Part shown: one piece after another, positions 24,328-32,432 of the stretch
How positions within the stretch are numbered: position 1 is the stretch's first letter
Layout: each line of letters starts with the position of its first letter
Source of the DNA: a virus
Direction: 5' to 3' (one strand)
Length of the DNA: 64,000 bases
Virus record (IMG/VR): IMGVR_UViG_3300025426_000021
Location: 20,229 to 84,228 of that record
Position numbers and translations under genes: made by a program
Notes under the pieces: generated by a model
What the model saw: the letters and a program-made list of their open reading frames with translations, nothing else
Databases searched by the model: none
What the model was told of the DNA's origin: nothing

Positions 24328-24702
24328 TTATTGTACAGACTTTAAATAATCACAATAAAAATTTTTACACATACTCGGTCTGATTTCATATACATTACAA
24401 CATTTTAGAGTAGAGTTATAAAATATGCAAGGTTTTCTAACATGATTATAATCAACTCTTAACGCAGGATAATGAGCCGGGTTTTGATAGTTAAATCTTT
24501 CCGGGAACATTTTAGATCCCTCTTCATAGTCTATAAACACATCTTTCCACTCTATTCTTATACCAGGATACTTCTCTTTCAGTCTTTGTAAAAACAGTAC
24601 AGGGTCCGAAACTGGACCTATAATATAGTCTCTATCATCAATCTGACAGCAACCACCATGATTACCTGTTTGACCTAGACATTTTTCGCAGCAATGATTC
24701 AT
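24328..24702 (-). CDS. YkgJ-type cysteine cluster protein
   Basis: The 124-residue protein carries many cysteines: CCEKC and CGGCC-like groups near the N-terminus (C4, C5, C8, then GGCC near 17-19), then KPCIFYNSTLKCCNVYEIRPSMCKNFYC near the end. The C...C......RP..C..F.C pattern is that of YkgJ-family proteins, thought to bind zinc or an iron-sulfur cluster. Function unknown. Its start overlaps the stop of the third sulfotransferase-like gene by four bases, so the two are probably co-translated. Confidence 0.65.
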   Translation of the reverse strand: MNHCCEKCLGQTGNHGGCCQIDDRDYIIGPVSDPVLFLQRLKEKYPGIRIEWKDVFIDYEEGSKMFPERFNYQNPAHYPALRVDYNHVRKPCIFYNSTLKCCNVYEIRPSMCKNFYCDYLKSVQ

Positions 24703-25358
24703 TTTTTCCAGCTATCTCTTGAATAACCAAAAGGTTCAAACTGCCCTTTAAACTTTTCGTACACTATATCAGCTAGTCTTTGATTAAACCTATAATACGA
24801 GCGCCAATCAGCAAATCGGTCGTCTATGTTATCTCTACGTATGTCACCGCGTGGGTCATCTACACCTTCGTATTTGTATTTGTTTTTTATTATGGTGTTG
24901 TCGTAACTAAACTTAACTTTAGGATCATTTAAGTCTAAAAATGGTATTTTTTTAACATCTTCTGCAAAGTTTTCATACCTAATAAAAAGGTAGGGTTTGT
25001 ATGTTGCAGCTGGTTCTTCATAACTGTCCATTATACTTGAGTTTATTACATATTCTTCAAAATCACGCTCTACTACTAGTTCGTCATTGTTTTTACGTTT
25101 AAAGTTATATAAATGCCAAAATGAAACTGCCCGAGAGTATGGGTTACGTATTTGCATTATTATTTTGTAGTCTTTATACTTTTCTGATACATCATAACCA
25201 TGATTGTGAGCCACATTACGTATATCTGATTCAGGAGTAAGGGTGTTTGAAATATTATAGTTAAAAAAATCATAATACTGCAGTACTTCGCTCAAAGCTC
25301 TACTCCCGCATCTTGGAGTTGCCCACCAAATATGCTGTACTGTTTCGGAGACGTTCAT
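24699..25358 (-). CDS. Sulfotransferase-like protein, copy 3
   Basis: The 219-residue protein is the best-kept copy: IWWATPRCGSRALSEVL at residues 10-26 is a good 5'-phosphosulfate loop (TPR-x-GS-x-AL), IIMQIRNPYSRAVSFWHLY near residue 65 is the 3'-phosphate motif, and it ends LADIVYEKFKGQFEPFGYSRDSWKK like the others. It probably transfers sulfate from PAPS to a glycan or other hydroxyl. Its start is preceded by TAAGTCTATAT at the usual 11-nt distance, a variant late element. The YkgJ-like gene is coupled downstream. Confidence 0.72.
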   Translation of the reverse strand: MNVSETVQHIWWATPRCGSRALSEVLQYYDFFNYNISNTLTPESDIRNVAHNHGYDVSEKYKDYKIIMQIRNPYSRAVSFWHLYNFKRKNNDELVVERDFEEYVINSSIMDSYEEPAATYKPYLFIRYENFAEDVKKIPFLDLNDPKVKFSYDNTIIKNKYKYEGVDDPRGDIRRDNIDDRFADWRSYYRFNQRLADIVYEKFKGQFEPFGYSRDSWKK

Positions 25359-25414
25359 ATATAGACTTAGTAAAAAAACTTGTACTTCAAGGGCAATCCA
25401 GTAAGTAGTTAAAA

Positions 25415-26020
25415 ATGGAGCATTTTCAACACACTATTGCAGGTTGGTTTACATTTCCAGAACTATACAAAATCGCCGCTCAATATGTGCCAGATGGAGG
25501 TCATGTAGTTGAAATAGGTGCTTTTTTAGGCAAATCAACATCCTTTATGGCAGTTGAACTGTTTAACTCGGGTAAACGAGTAAAATTTGATGTTATTGAT
25601 ACTTGGCAAGGCAGTCCAGAACACGTAGAAACGTTTAAAGATCTAGGCTACGAACCTGGAGATAAAAATATACTTTACAAAGAATTTTTGCGCCATATGG
25701 AACCAGTAAGGCATATTATCAATCCATTGCGTACTGATTCAGTAACAGGTGGTAAACTTTACCCGGATGAGTCTTTAGATTTTGTTTTTATAGATGCGGG
25801 GCACGAATATGAAAATGTAAAAAACGATTTATTAACATGGTATCCTAAGGTAAAAAAAGGCGGGTTTATTGCTGGGCATGATTATTTTTTTCCGAGCGAT
25901 CCAGAACACGGACATAAATACCCCGGAGTAAAAAAAGCTGTAGATGAGTTTTTTACAAATATAAAAGCAGATGTTTTAATAAGTCCTGCAGAATATTGCT
26001 GGTTATACCAAGTGCGTTAA
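25415..26020 (+). CDS. Class I SAM-dependent methyltransferase (Methyltransf_24 type)
   Basis: The 201-residue protein has the SAM-binding VVEIGAFLGKSTSFMA at residues 31-46, VKFDVIDTWQGSPEH (acidic end of strand 2) near 64-78, and LDFVFIDAGHEYENVKNDL with KKGGFIAGHDYF further on. The IDAGH and GHD motifs are typical of small methyltransferases encoded with glycan genes. Substrate unknown; the sulfotransferase and glycosyltransferase context suggests a sugar. TAAGTA lies 13 nt before the ATG. Its stop shares TTAA with the opposing gene. Confidence 0.8.
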   Translation: MEHFQHTIAGWFTFPELYKIAAQYVPDGGHVVEIGAFLGKSTSFMAVELFNSGKRVKFDVIDTWQGSPEHVETFKDLGYEPGDKNILYKEFLRHMEPVRHIINPLRTDSVTGGKLYPDESLDFVFIDAGHEYENVKNDLLTWYPKVKKGGFIAGHDYFFPSDPEHGHKYPGVKKAVDEFFTNIKADVLISPAEYCWLYQVR

Positions 26021-26274
26021 TACTTTATTTCAGTTATTCTTATAGAGTTGCCCTGTTTGTCGTATGTAAAGATTCTCGGTAGCTTATCAAGTTTAAAAGA
26101 TCTAGCTACATTTATAGCTTCATTTACACTTGGCTGAGGTGCAGCATCCTCAAAAGACCTACACCATGTGTCAGTATTATCTTTAAAGCCTGCAAAAAAA
26201 AGACCTTCTTCAAGAACCATTTTTGCATTCATACGCACAACAGATGCGTCCATTATAATAGTTTTTTCGTTCAT
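26017..26274 (-). CDS. Unknown small protein
   Basis: The 85-residue product is not recognised. It reads as a compact alpha/beta protein (IIMDASVVRMNAKMVLEE; FKLDKLPRIFTYDKQGN near the end). It is the last gene of the long minus-strand block, two bases after the neighbouring small gene, and converges on the methyltransferase gene with a shared TTAA stop. Confidence 0.6.
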   Translation of the reverse strand: MNEKTIIMDASVVRMNAKMVLEEGLFFAGFKDNTDTWCRSFEDAAPQPSVNEAINVARSFKLDKLPRIFTYDKQGNSIRITEIKY

Positions 26275-26275
26275 A

Positions 26276-26590
26276 TTATTCTTTTATTTCAAGACGACGT
26301 AGTTTGTTTTCGATCTGAAGATTTTTAATATTAATAAGATTTTTTTCAATACCACGAGCGGTTTGAATTTTCATTACTAATGTATCTGTACGGTTATCTA
26401 CATAATCTTGTATATCTAAAGGTTTGATATATTTCATACCTTCTGGACTGTAAAAATCGATGCTTCTGTCTTCACACTTTTCAGCAATGAGATCAACAGC
26501 CTCGATTAAAGCAGCCCAACGGGCAAGTTCATATGTAGTGATCTGGCGAGGACCGGTTTGAGTTACTTCTTCTAAAGTATAATCTTCCAT
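26276..26590 (-). CDS. Unknown small helical protein
   Basis: The 104-residue product is not recognised. It is predicted helical with a basic C-terminal coiled-coil (GIEKNLINIKNLQIENKLRRL). It lies in a run of small minus-strand genes downstream of the exonuclease gene, with 1 to 9 bases between neighbours, which supports a co-transcribed coding gene. Confidence 0.6.
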   Translation of the reverse strand: MEDYTLEEVTQTGPRQITTYELARWAALIEAVDLIAEKCEDRSIDFYSPEGMKYIKPLDIQDYVDNRTDTLVMKIQTARGIEKNLINIKNLQIENKLRRLEIKE

Positions 26591-26599
26591 AAAATATTA

Positions 26600-26992
26600 T
26601 TAGCTCTTATTTGAAAGTGGTTGTGTTACTAAAGCAGCTTCTACGTTAACGTATACTGCATTCTTTGCCTGACAATGAACACAATCGAAATATGTATCTT
26701 CTTTAGCGTTTATCACAACTTCATTTGTTTGTTTACAAGCAGCACAAGGTACATTAAAAGTGATTTTAGAGAGTATTTCAAGCTCTTTGAGGTTTTTCTC
26801 AGTTATATCTTTAGTAGCTTTATATTCTAAATAAGCACCATAAAGATAGAATAGAATAAACTGAGCAACAAAAGTCGCCCAAAACCATACTGCGGTAGAT
26901 TGCTTTGTAAAATGTGCAATAGTTGCGAAAACAGCACTTACTGCAGCCGCCTTCAATACAGAACCCAACAGGGTTATTAATATTTGTTTCAT
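26600..26992 (-). CDS. Membrane protein with C-terminal zinc ribbon
   Basis: The 130-residue product has two membrane segments (about residues 5-26, ILITLLGSVLKAAAVSAVFA; and 33-53, TAVWFWATFVAQFILFYLYG) and a zinc ribbon at about 83-110 (CAAC...CVHC, spacing CxxC-x20-CxxC). The ribbon would lie on the cytoplasmic side if the short loop between helices is outside. Function unknown. Confidence 0.65.
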   Translation of the reverse strand: MKQILITLLGSVLKAAAVSAVFATIAHFTKQSTAVWFWATFVAQFILFYLYGAYLEYKATKDITEKNLKELEILSKITFNVPCAACKQTNEVVINAKEDTYFDCVHCQAKNAVYVNVEAALVTQPLSNKS

Positions 26993-27018
26993 ATGTTACT
27001 CGTATTAGAGTAACTTAT

Positions 27019-27435
27019 TCACTTAGGTGCAAGAGTAAAGGAGTTTAATTGTGCAGCAAGTTCTTTGTATGCTATCATAATGCCTGCCAACTTTGCTCTA
27101 AACTTCTTTAAGTCTTTTTCTTTACCTTTAAATAAAGGTAAGTTTGCTGCTGTAGCAGCTTTGTTCTTTAAATCTAATGTTTGTAGATATAGATTAGCTA
27201 GTTGTACTACTGAATCTTGTAAAGGGTAGGGTAAGGCTTCTGGGTTAGGACCGCCTTGACCGTTGTTCTTGAGATTAGCTAGTTTTTCTAATGTAGGAGG
27301 GCTATCATTAGTTACGTAGCTATCTTTTGTCTCCGGAGTTGAAGTAGAAGGTAGAGCGCCGGTATATGTGTTACCGGATTCGTAACTTGCTTCACTTAAG
27401 ATTTTATCTGTTTTTCTTTTGCTCACGGTTCTCAA
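27019..27435 (-). CDS. Unknown protein
   Basis: The product of up to 138 residues is not recognised. The first 70 residues are Ser/Thr/Pro-rich and probably disordered; the rest is helical and basic (LQTLDLKNKAATAANLPLF, LKKFRAKLAGIMIAYKEL). The longest frame begins with TTG at 27435; a GTG at 27426 is an alternative (MSKRKTDK). Either start overlaps the end of the zinc-ribbon gene upstream by 20 to 32 bases. Confidence 0.6.
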   Translation of the reverse strand: MRTVSKRKTDKILSEASYESGNTYTGALPSTSTPETKDSYVTNDSPPTLEKLANLKNNGQGGPNPEALPYPLQDSVVQLANLYLQTLDLKNKAATAANLPLFKGKEKDLKKFRAKLAGIMIAYKELAAQLNSFTLAPK

Positions 27436-27598
27436 TACTTACTACTCCAATCTTGAATCTACCGCTACATTTTGGGCAAATCCAATGAGCTTCGTTAACG
27501 ATTTGATTGCCTTTGTTAACTCTTACAGCTCTAGGGTGTACTGGTCCATGGCCGCAAATATGGCAGCTTTCTGGACGCATAAATACTTGTTCGTTCAT
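27404..27598 (-). CDS. Small zinc-ribbon protein
   Basis: The 64-residue product has CHICGHGPVHPRAV near the N-terminus and WICPKCSGRFKIGVV later, two CxxC knuckles about 27 residues apart that form a zinc ribbon, followed by a basic tail (IENREQKKNR). The start ATG at 27598 is preferred over an upstream one at 27634 because that would overlap the exonuclease gene end. Possibly a nucleic-acid-binding or transcription-modifying factor; inference from the fold only. Confidence 0.68.
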   Translation of the reverse strand: MNEQVFMRPESCHICGHGPVHPRAVRVNKGNQIVNEAHWICPKCSGRFKIGVVSIENREQKKNR

Positions 27599-27608
27599 AG
27601 ACGAATAC

Positions 27609-28520
27609 TTATCCAAATAGCTTACAGAAATCAACTAAAGCTTGGTTGTTTGCTTGTTTATTAAATGTTTTCTTCCAATCATTTATCTTATCTAAAACAC
27701 TGTTAAACTCTAACTCTTTACACTTTTCTACAAAGTCATTAAAATCCGTATTAGATGCAGATAGAGTGTTTAACTGTTCGATATACAAGCTCACTTCTTC
27801 AGGATGCACTGCTAAACCATGCGCTAAGTCTACTAAAGGTCTATTGGTAGTAATAGCTTCATTACATAGTTCTAATGCTTTGGGGTCTTTAGCTACCCAT
27901 TGTTTAGCTAGTTTTTGACCTCTAATCTTACCTACCCCTTCAATACCCTGTACATTATCGGATTTATCACCAGCTATACATTTATAAATAACGAATTCTT
28001 CCGGAGTTAACCCATAATGTTCTACAAAGTTATTGACATCTACAAGAAGCTTTTTAACTGGGTTATAGAAAGAAGTATCCGCATTAACCAGTTGTGCAAA
28101 GTCGTTATCTACACTAACAATAATCTTTTTACCAAGTATCTCTTTACTCAACCAACTAATAACATCGTCTGCTTCGAGATTACCTGGAAATATGTTTTTT
28201 ATTCCGAGTGCAGTTGTTACTTCAACAATAGCATCTGCCTCTCCATACACAGCTTTATTACGTTCCTGATTTCTATTACCTTTATATGTACCCTCTGTTA
28301 AGGTTTTACGGAAGTTCTCTTTATTACCTAACTTCTTATCCCAAGCAATATAAATTTTATCTGCATTAAACTGGTCAGCATTAGACTTAATTGTCTTAAG
28401 AAAGGCAAAAATACTCCCGGTATTAATCCCTTTTGAGTTTACTAGAGGCTTTCCTATGTTGTTTGCCACCCAGTACGCCCGGTGAAGAGTATTGTTGCCG
28501 TCTATCAGGAGTGTTGTCAT
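27609..28520 (-). CDS. 5'-3' exonuclease / flap nuclease (T4 RNase H or T5 exonuclease type)
   Basis: The 303-residue protein has the conserved acidic metal-site motifs of the FEN/5'-nuclease family: LLIDGNNTLHRAYW at residues 4-17, IYIAWDKK near 54, GNLEADDVISWLSKE near 111, IIVSVDNDFAQLV near 131 and YKCIAGDKSDNVQGIEGVGKIRGQKLA (helix-hairpin-helix) near 183-210. It would remove RNA primers and flaps during lagging-strand synthesis. It lies in the replication block. Its start overlaps the preceding gene by about 98 bases in another frame. Confidence 0.88.
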   Translation of the reverse strand: MTTLLIDGNNTLHRAYWVANNIGKPLVNSKGINTGSIFAFLKTIKSNADQFNADKIYIAWDKKLGNKENFRKTLTEGTYKGNRNQERNKAVYGEADAIVEVTTALGIKNIFPGNLEADDVISWLSKEILGKKIIVSVDNDFAQLVNADTSFYNPVKKLLVDVNNFVEHYGLTPEEFVIYKCIAGDKSDNVQGIEGVGKIRGQKLAKQWVAKDPKALELCNEAITTNRPLVDLAHGLAVHPEEVSLYIEQLNTLSASNTDFNDFVEKCKELEFNSVLDKINDWKKTFNKQANNQALVDFCKLFG

Positions 28521-28845
28521 CTTGTTTTAATTTGAGTTTATATTCTTCTAAGCAGGTATTGTAAACGCCTTTTGGTAAAACGTCAACTATTTCTAGTATT
28601 TTATTTTGTAAGCCTGAAGCAACTTCCGTATTAGGTACCGTTCTTACGTGTTTGTCTGGTAAAGAAAAGAAAACAGTATGACCAGGTGTATAAGACACTG
28701 GTACTAACCATTCCCCTTTAAATGTACCTTCTTTTACGACGTATATGCTTCTCTCTGGAGGATAAAAATAATCTTTAATCCTCTTCAGAGTCGTTTTGAG
28801 GCTGGTCTTTAAATCCATATGGGTCGTTACCGTTGGTTTGAACAA
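28423..28845 (-). CDS. Unknown protein overlapping both neighbours
   Basis: The product (140 residues from the ATG at 28845, or 131 from the ATG at 28818) is not recognised. It has a basic helix (LKTTLKRIKDYFYPPERS), a small beta-rich core (GTFKGEWLVPVSYTPGHTVFF, then HVRTVPNTEV) and a basic tail (KQHRKASSKLKRD). It overlaps the exonuclease gene by 98 bases and the upstream gene by 44 to 71, more than is usual here. The protein-like core argues that it is real; the later ATG is the likelier start. Confidence 0.55.
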   Translation of the reverse strand: MFKPTVTTHMDLKTSLKTTLKRIKDYFYPPERSIYVVKEGTFKGEWLVPVSYTPGHTVFFSLPDKHVRTVPNTEVASGLQNKILEIVDVLPKGVYNTCLEEYKLKLKQDDNTPDRRQQYSSPGVLGGKQHRKASSKLKRD

Positions 28846-29227
28846 TATTGTTATTGATCTTAAACATTACACGGCGAAACCGCTCTAATAAAGCATCATG
28901 CGAAGCAGGGTCTGAAGCAGAAACAATCTCAACTGGCTGATTGTTTAAATCGTAACCAATAAGCATGTAAGGGCCTAGAAACTCTTTAATTTGCATATCT
29001 AAAGAGTCTATTTCTTTACGCTTTTCGTTTACAATGGCGTTCTTTAATGACTTCATGTACTCTAACTTTGCAAGTTGTATCATTTGGTTGATACTAGCTT
29101 GCTCAGTAGGAGTTATCTTTGATTCATTAGCTTTTTCAGGAGCAATAGAAGGAGTAGGCTCAGTAGCGCTTGGCTGTTTTTTGTTCTGAGCCTTTTTATT
29201 ACCCTTCGTTGGTTTTTTTGCGGCCAT
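28775..29227 (-). CDS. Unknown protein with basic disordered N-terminus
   Basis: The 150-residue product is not recognised. Residues 1-40 are Lys/Pro/Ala-rich (KKPTKGNKKAQNKKQ), 45-90 helical (INQMIQLAKLEYMKSLKNAI), and 90-150 include FLGPYMLIGYDLNNQPVEIV and an acidic end. TAAATA stands 12 nt before the ATG (29234-29239 on the complement), so it may also be read late, unlike its replication neighbours. Confidence 0.6.
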   Translation of the reverse strand: MAAKKPTKGNKKAQNKKQPSATEPTPSIAPEKANESKITPTEQASINQMIQLAKLEYMKSLKNAIVNEKRKEIDSLDMQIKEFLGPYMLIGYDLNNQPVEIVSASDPASHDALLERFRRVMFKINNNIVQTNGNDPYGFKDQPQNDSEED

Positions 29228-29232
29228 TAATA

Positions 29233-29898
29233 TTATTTAGTGTTTCTTTCGGCGGAAGCAATAAAGTCGTAGAACTCTTTTCTAGTCTCAGGCTCGTTCA
29301 TGAAATCCTTAGATAGTTTAGAAGTAATCATTACTGCACCGTGATGCTTTACACCTCTATGACAAGCACAAGTATGAGAGCATTTTACTACTACTGCAAC
29401 ACCTTGGTTCTTTTCACATATTTCGTCAATAGCTTTATGGATTTGAACTGTTAAAGCTTCCTGTACTTGTGGTCGACGAGCATAATGCTCTACAATACGA
29501 TTTAGCTTTGATAGACCAATAACCCGTCCGTCTTTACTTGGGATATATGCAACGTGTGCTACACCAGTAAAAGCTAAATGGTGATGGCTACACATTGATA
29601 CTAAAGGTATATTACACTGACTTACAATACCGTCATAACCATCTGAAGGGAATGAAGTAATCTTAGGCGGTTGATCGTAGCAACCTTTAATAAGATCACA
29701 TACATAAGCCTTAGCTACACGCTTTGGTGTACCTTCACTATTAGGATCATTACGCCAGTCAATCTGTAAAGCATCTAAGAAGCCTTCATAAGCTTTGGTA
29801 GCGTTAAGGATAATTTCTGTCTTTTCTTCTTCGGTACGAGGTATATTACTATTCGCAGTAGGAAGAGGTGGGTGTTTAACTCTTGATGTTGTTGCCAT
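29233..29898 (-). CDS. folE: GTP cyclohydrolase I (FolE), first step to 7-deazaguanine
   Basis: The 222-residue enzyme has the FolE signatures: MCSHHHLAFTGVAHVAYIP (zinc Cys and His, catalytic His), GLSKLNRIVEHYARRPQVQE, and VKCSHTCACHRGVKH (second zinc Cys plus phosphate-binding residues). It converts GTP to dihydroneopterin triphosphate, the substrate of QueD. With queD, queE, queC and queF also in this window, its role is probably 7-deazaguanine synthesis and not folate. The start at 29898 is chosen because an in-frame ATG at 29964 would overlap the upstream gene by 47 bases. Confidence 0.93.
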   Translation of the reverse strand: MATTSRVKHPPLPTANSNIPRTEEEKTEIILNATKAYEGFLDALQIDWRNDPNSEGTPKRVAKAYVCDLIKGCYDQPPKITSFPSDGYDGIVSQCNIPLVSMCSHHHLAFTGVAHVAYIPSKDGRVIGLSKLNRIVEHYARRPQVQEALTVQIHKAIDEICEKNQGVAVVVKCSHTCACHRGVKHHGAVMITSKLSKDFMNEPETRKEFYDFIASAERNTK

Positions 29899-29917
29899 AT
29901 TAAATGATTTTACGGAC

Positions 29918-30247
29918 TTAAACTTTTCGCCCGTTGTATAACTCTGATTTGTTATTGATTCCATATTTTACTAAATAGCTTATTATAACCTCGATCGAGT
30001 CAGTTTTCAACTTAAATCGCTCAGGAATATATTGACCTCCGTCATATAACTCGAAGAAGGTTTCATTAAAAAGTTCCTTGTGATTGACATAACAGGTACA
30101 AAACACTGATGCATTACCCGGATCAATCATAACTGTCCAGGAACGTGGATCTGCTTCACCATATTGATCAAAGATCTTATAGACCATATAACCTGAGTCT
30201 TTAAGTCTTTTGATGAAATAACTTTGTGTTGTTATCTTATTAGCCAT
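29918..30247 (-). CDS. Unknown conserved-looking protein next to the clamp gene
   Basis: The 109-residue product is not recognised. It reads as a small alpha/beta protein (YFIKRLKDSGYMVYKIFDQY; WTVMIDPGNASVFCTCYVN; FKLKTDSIEVIISYLVKYG). Its start codon overlaps the stop of the sliding clamp gene by one base (TAATG on the minus strand), which points to translational coupling with gp45. Confidence 0.65.
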   Translation of the reverse strand: MANKITTQSYFIKRLKDSGYMVYKIFDQYGEADPRSWTVMIDPGNASVFCTCYVNHKELFNETFFELYDGGQYIPERFKLKTDSIEVIISYLVKYGINNKSELYNGRKV

Positions 30248-30981
30248 TATTTAACTAAACCTGATATTACAAATGTAAAGTCGGTTTCGTCAGTAGGCTT
30301 AACGTAGAACGACATTACTTTAAACTTTAAGTTAATACCAACGCGTGCAGTTTCAAACTTAACACCAGTTAGTATACGAAATATATCGAGATTAAAAGGT
30401 ATAACCTGATTAAACGGTTGACCTTCTACTTTATCAGTAACTTTAAGACTGATGTTATCTGTATTGGCTTTTTCTTTATCTCCTAACTCACAATATACCC
30501 CATCAGATTGACCATACAAGTAAATCTTATTGGTATCTGTGGTAAATGAACTAGCTTTTAATATTTCCTGTAGTTTCTTTGTATTAATATCAAAGTACGT
30601 ATCATTAGTAAGAGCTTCAATTTTCTCTCTCTTTAACGTAACTTTAGGTACTACTGAATCGTCTAAAAAGTGATACTTAAACTGTAACTTATCAGTTTTA
30701 TAATAAAGATGATTAGATTCAATAGTAAACACTAGCTCATCTTCATCTATACAATCAATAACTCTTAATAGCTTTTTTACATCACCAATGTTAAGAGTAA
30801 TCTCTTGATCTACATTAAAAGACTTATTATACTTTGCTAATAGAATAATACTTGTATCAGGCTTATTACAGACAGCGTACAAGCCATCCTTGTTGAGCTT
30901 AATAGACACAATATCTATAGCTTTACCTATAACACTTAAAAAGTTATCGGCAAAATCTTTCTTAACGAGCTTAAGTTCCAT
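30247..30981 (-). CDS. 45: DNA polymerase sliding clamp (T4 gp45-like)
   Basis: At 244 residues it is close to T4 gp45 (228). The sequence shows the two-domain clamp plan: DGLYAVCNKPDTSIILLAKY near residue 33, DDSVVPKVTLKR near 107, DINTKKLQEILKASSFTTD near 130 and a closing MSFYVKPTDETDFTFVISGL strand. The trimeric ring tethers gp43 to DNA and, in T4, also activates late transcription through gp55 and gp33. Clamp loader genes 44 and 62 are not seen in this window. The gene overlaps the upstream gene by 11 bases. Confidence 0.87.
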   Translation of the reverse strand: MELKLVKKDFADNFLSVIGKAIDIVSIKLNKDGLYAVCNKPDTSIILLAKYNKSFNVDQEITLNIGDVKKLLRVIDCIDEDELVFTIESNHLYYKTDKLQFKYHFLDDSVVPKVTLKREKIEALTNDTYFDINTKKLQEILKASSFTTDTNKIYLYGQSDGVYCELGDKEKANTDNISLKVTDKVEGQPFNQVIPFNLDIFRILTGVKFETARVGINLKFKVMSFYVKPTDETDFTFVISGLVK

Positions 30982-31501
30982 TTGTTATCTTCGGTTTTTT
31001 TTTATTATTAGAGTCAATTAACTGGTTTACTTTATCGGTTAATATGTTAACCTTATTCTCTAATTTATCAATAGCATTTATAATATCTTCGTACCGAGTT
31101 TGTTTGTTTAAATCAAACTCTAACTGATTAGGATCAGAAGGTGGAAGGTTAGTTTCCTGTATTTGTTGTACTGGTGGTGCAATAAACTGAAAATCAGGCT
31201 GCACTATCGGTTGAGGTGCAGGTTGTTGAACCAGTCTCTGTTGTTGAGGTTGCTTGATACCCATAGCCGGTAAGATATGAGAAGGCATAACCTTACTCAT
31301 ATCTACATCCGACACTTTAAGACCACCACCTACTTCTGCAGCTTGTTTCTTAATACCATTGATATCACCTTGTAGCTGCTTTGCGAACATTGCAGCCATC
31401 ATGATTTCTTGGCTACCTACTTGACTAGTAGATACAGCAAGCCTCTGAAGCTCTGCTTCGTTCAGAGGCCTGTTTTGCTGTGGTTGTGGTTGATTGGCCA
31501 T
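30971..31501 (-). CDS. Unknown Gln/Pro-rich protein between gp32 and gp45
   Basis: The 176-residue product is not recognised. A short N-terminal helical part (EAELQRLAVSTSQVGSQEIM; MAAMFAKQLQGDINGI) is followed by a Gln/Pro-rich linker (residues 84-120) and a C-terminal coiled coil (YEDIINAIDKLENKVNILTD). The coiled coil suggests oligomerisation. It overlaps the clamp gene by 11 bases and touches the gp32 stop by one base, so it is part of the replication operon. Confidence 0.62.
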   Translation of the reverse strand: MANQPQPQQNRPLNEAELQRLAVSTSQVGSQEIMMAAMFAKQLQGDINGIKKQAAEVGGGLKVSDVDMSKVMPSHILPAMGIKQPQQQRLVQQPAPQPIVQPDFQFIAPPVQQIQETNLPPSDPNQLEFDLNKQTRYEDIINAIDKLENKVNILTDKVNQLIDSNNKKKPKITNGT

Positions 31502-32403
31502 TATAGGTTATCTAACCCGTTTAAGATATCTAATACTTTATCGTCGTTAGAAGTTGTAGCTTCTACTTTAGCTGCAGGTTTTACTGTAGCTTTAGGTGCT
31601 GGAGTATCATAAGGAACATCTTCTTCCTCTTCTACTACAGGTGCTGCAACAGGAGCTGCTTCAGCATTACCATAATAGTGTTCGTCGATAAACGCCTTAA
31701 TCTCTTCACTAGACTTACGATCTATAAATGTATTTAAGTCGTAAACGCTATTTAAGATCTCTTCTACCTTGCTATCATCTAAACCTTCGATAGCAGATGC
31801 ATTTAAGAACTTAGAAGCTGTATAAGTTGGGTACTTAGGTGCACCTGGCTTATCAGATACTAACTCTACTTTAATACGTAAGTTGCAGCCTGCTTCACTT
31901 AAGTCAAAGATCTTAGCACCGAACTCTTCTGAATCATCACCATTGATAGCAGATTGAATAATCTTATCTAACTGCTTACCATAACGTAATACTTTAATAG
32001 TACCGTTATTTTCTGGTTTCTTAGGATCATTAACAACATAAACGTTTACTAACCAGTTTTCTTTACGACGTAGGTTAGCTTTAGCACGTTCTTTTTCTTC
32101 GTTCGTACCATCGCGTAATACTTTAAAGTATAGCTCGCTTACAGGGCAACGATCGCCCCAAGTGGTAGGAGAAGTAATACTAGCATATTTGCCAGTACTA
32201 ATGCTATTCCAACCATGATGGAAGTAATGAAGAATAGTTTCTTCTGGGTTCTTAATATTAGGTAATAAACGTACTACATAAGGCTTTTCACCTGGTTCAA
32301 GTTGTAATAAGTTACGATATGCTGCGCCGTCGCCCGCTTTAGTTTTAGCTTTGTCTAGAGCATTTTTAATGCTTTCGAACATATTTGAGTTATAAGGTTT
32401 CAT
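31501..32403 (-). CDS. 32: Single-stranded DNA-binding protein (T4 gp32-like), zinc site incomplete
   Basis: At 300 residues it matches T4 gp32 (301). The core shows KPYVVRLLPNIKNPEETILHYFHHGW, GDRCPVSELYFKVLRD, a RKENWLVNVYVVNDPKKPENNG strand pair and VLRYGKQLDKII, all in gp32 order. The C-terminus is acidic and disordered (EEEEDVPYD), as in T4, where it recruits partner proteins. T4 gp32 binds zinc with His64, Cys77, Cys87 and Cys90; here only the equivalents of the His and Cys87 are seen, the others being Ser/Thr. It lies in a T4-like order behind a gp59-like gene. Confidence 0.88.
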   Translation of the reverse strand: MKPYNSNMFESIKNALDKAKTKAGDGAAYRNLLQLEPGEKPYVVRLLPNIKNPEETILHYFHHGWNSISTGKYASITSPTTWGDRCPVSELYFKVLRDGTNEEKERAKANLRRKENWLVNVYVVNDPKKPENNGTIKVLRYGKQLDKIIQSAINGDDSEEFGAKIFDLSEAGCNLRIKVELVSDKPGAPKYPTYTASKFLNASAIEGLDDSKVEEILNSVYDLNTFIDRKSSEEIKAFIDEHYYGNAEAAPVAAPVVEEEEDVPYDTPAPKATVKPAAKVEATTSNDDKVLDILNGLDNL

Positions 32404-32432
32404 ATTGAATGATATGGTATATTAGTATGGTT

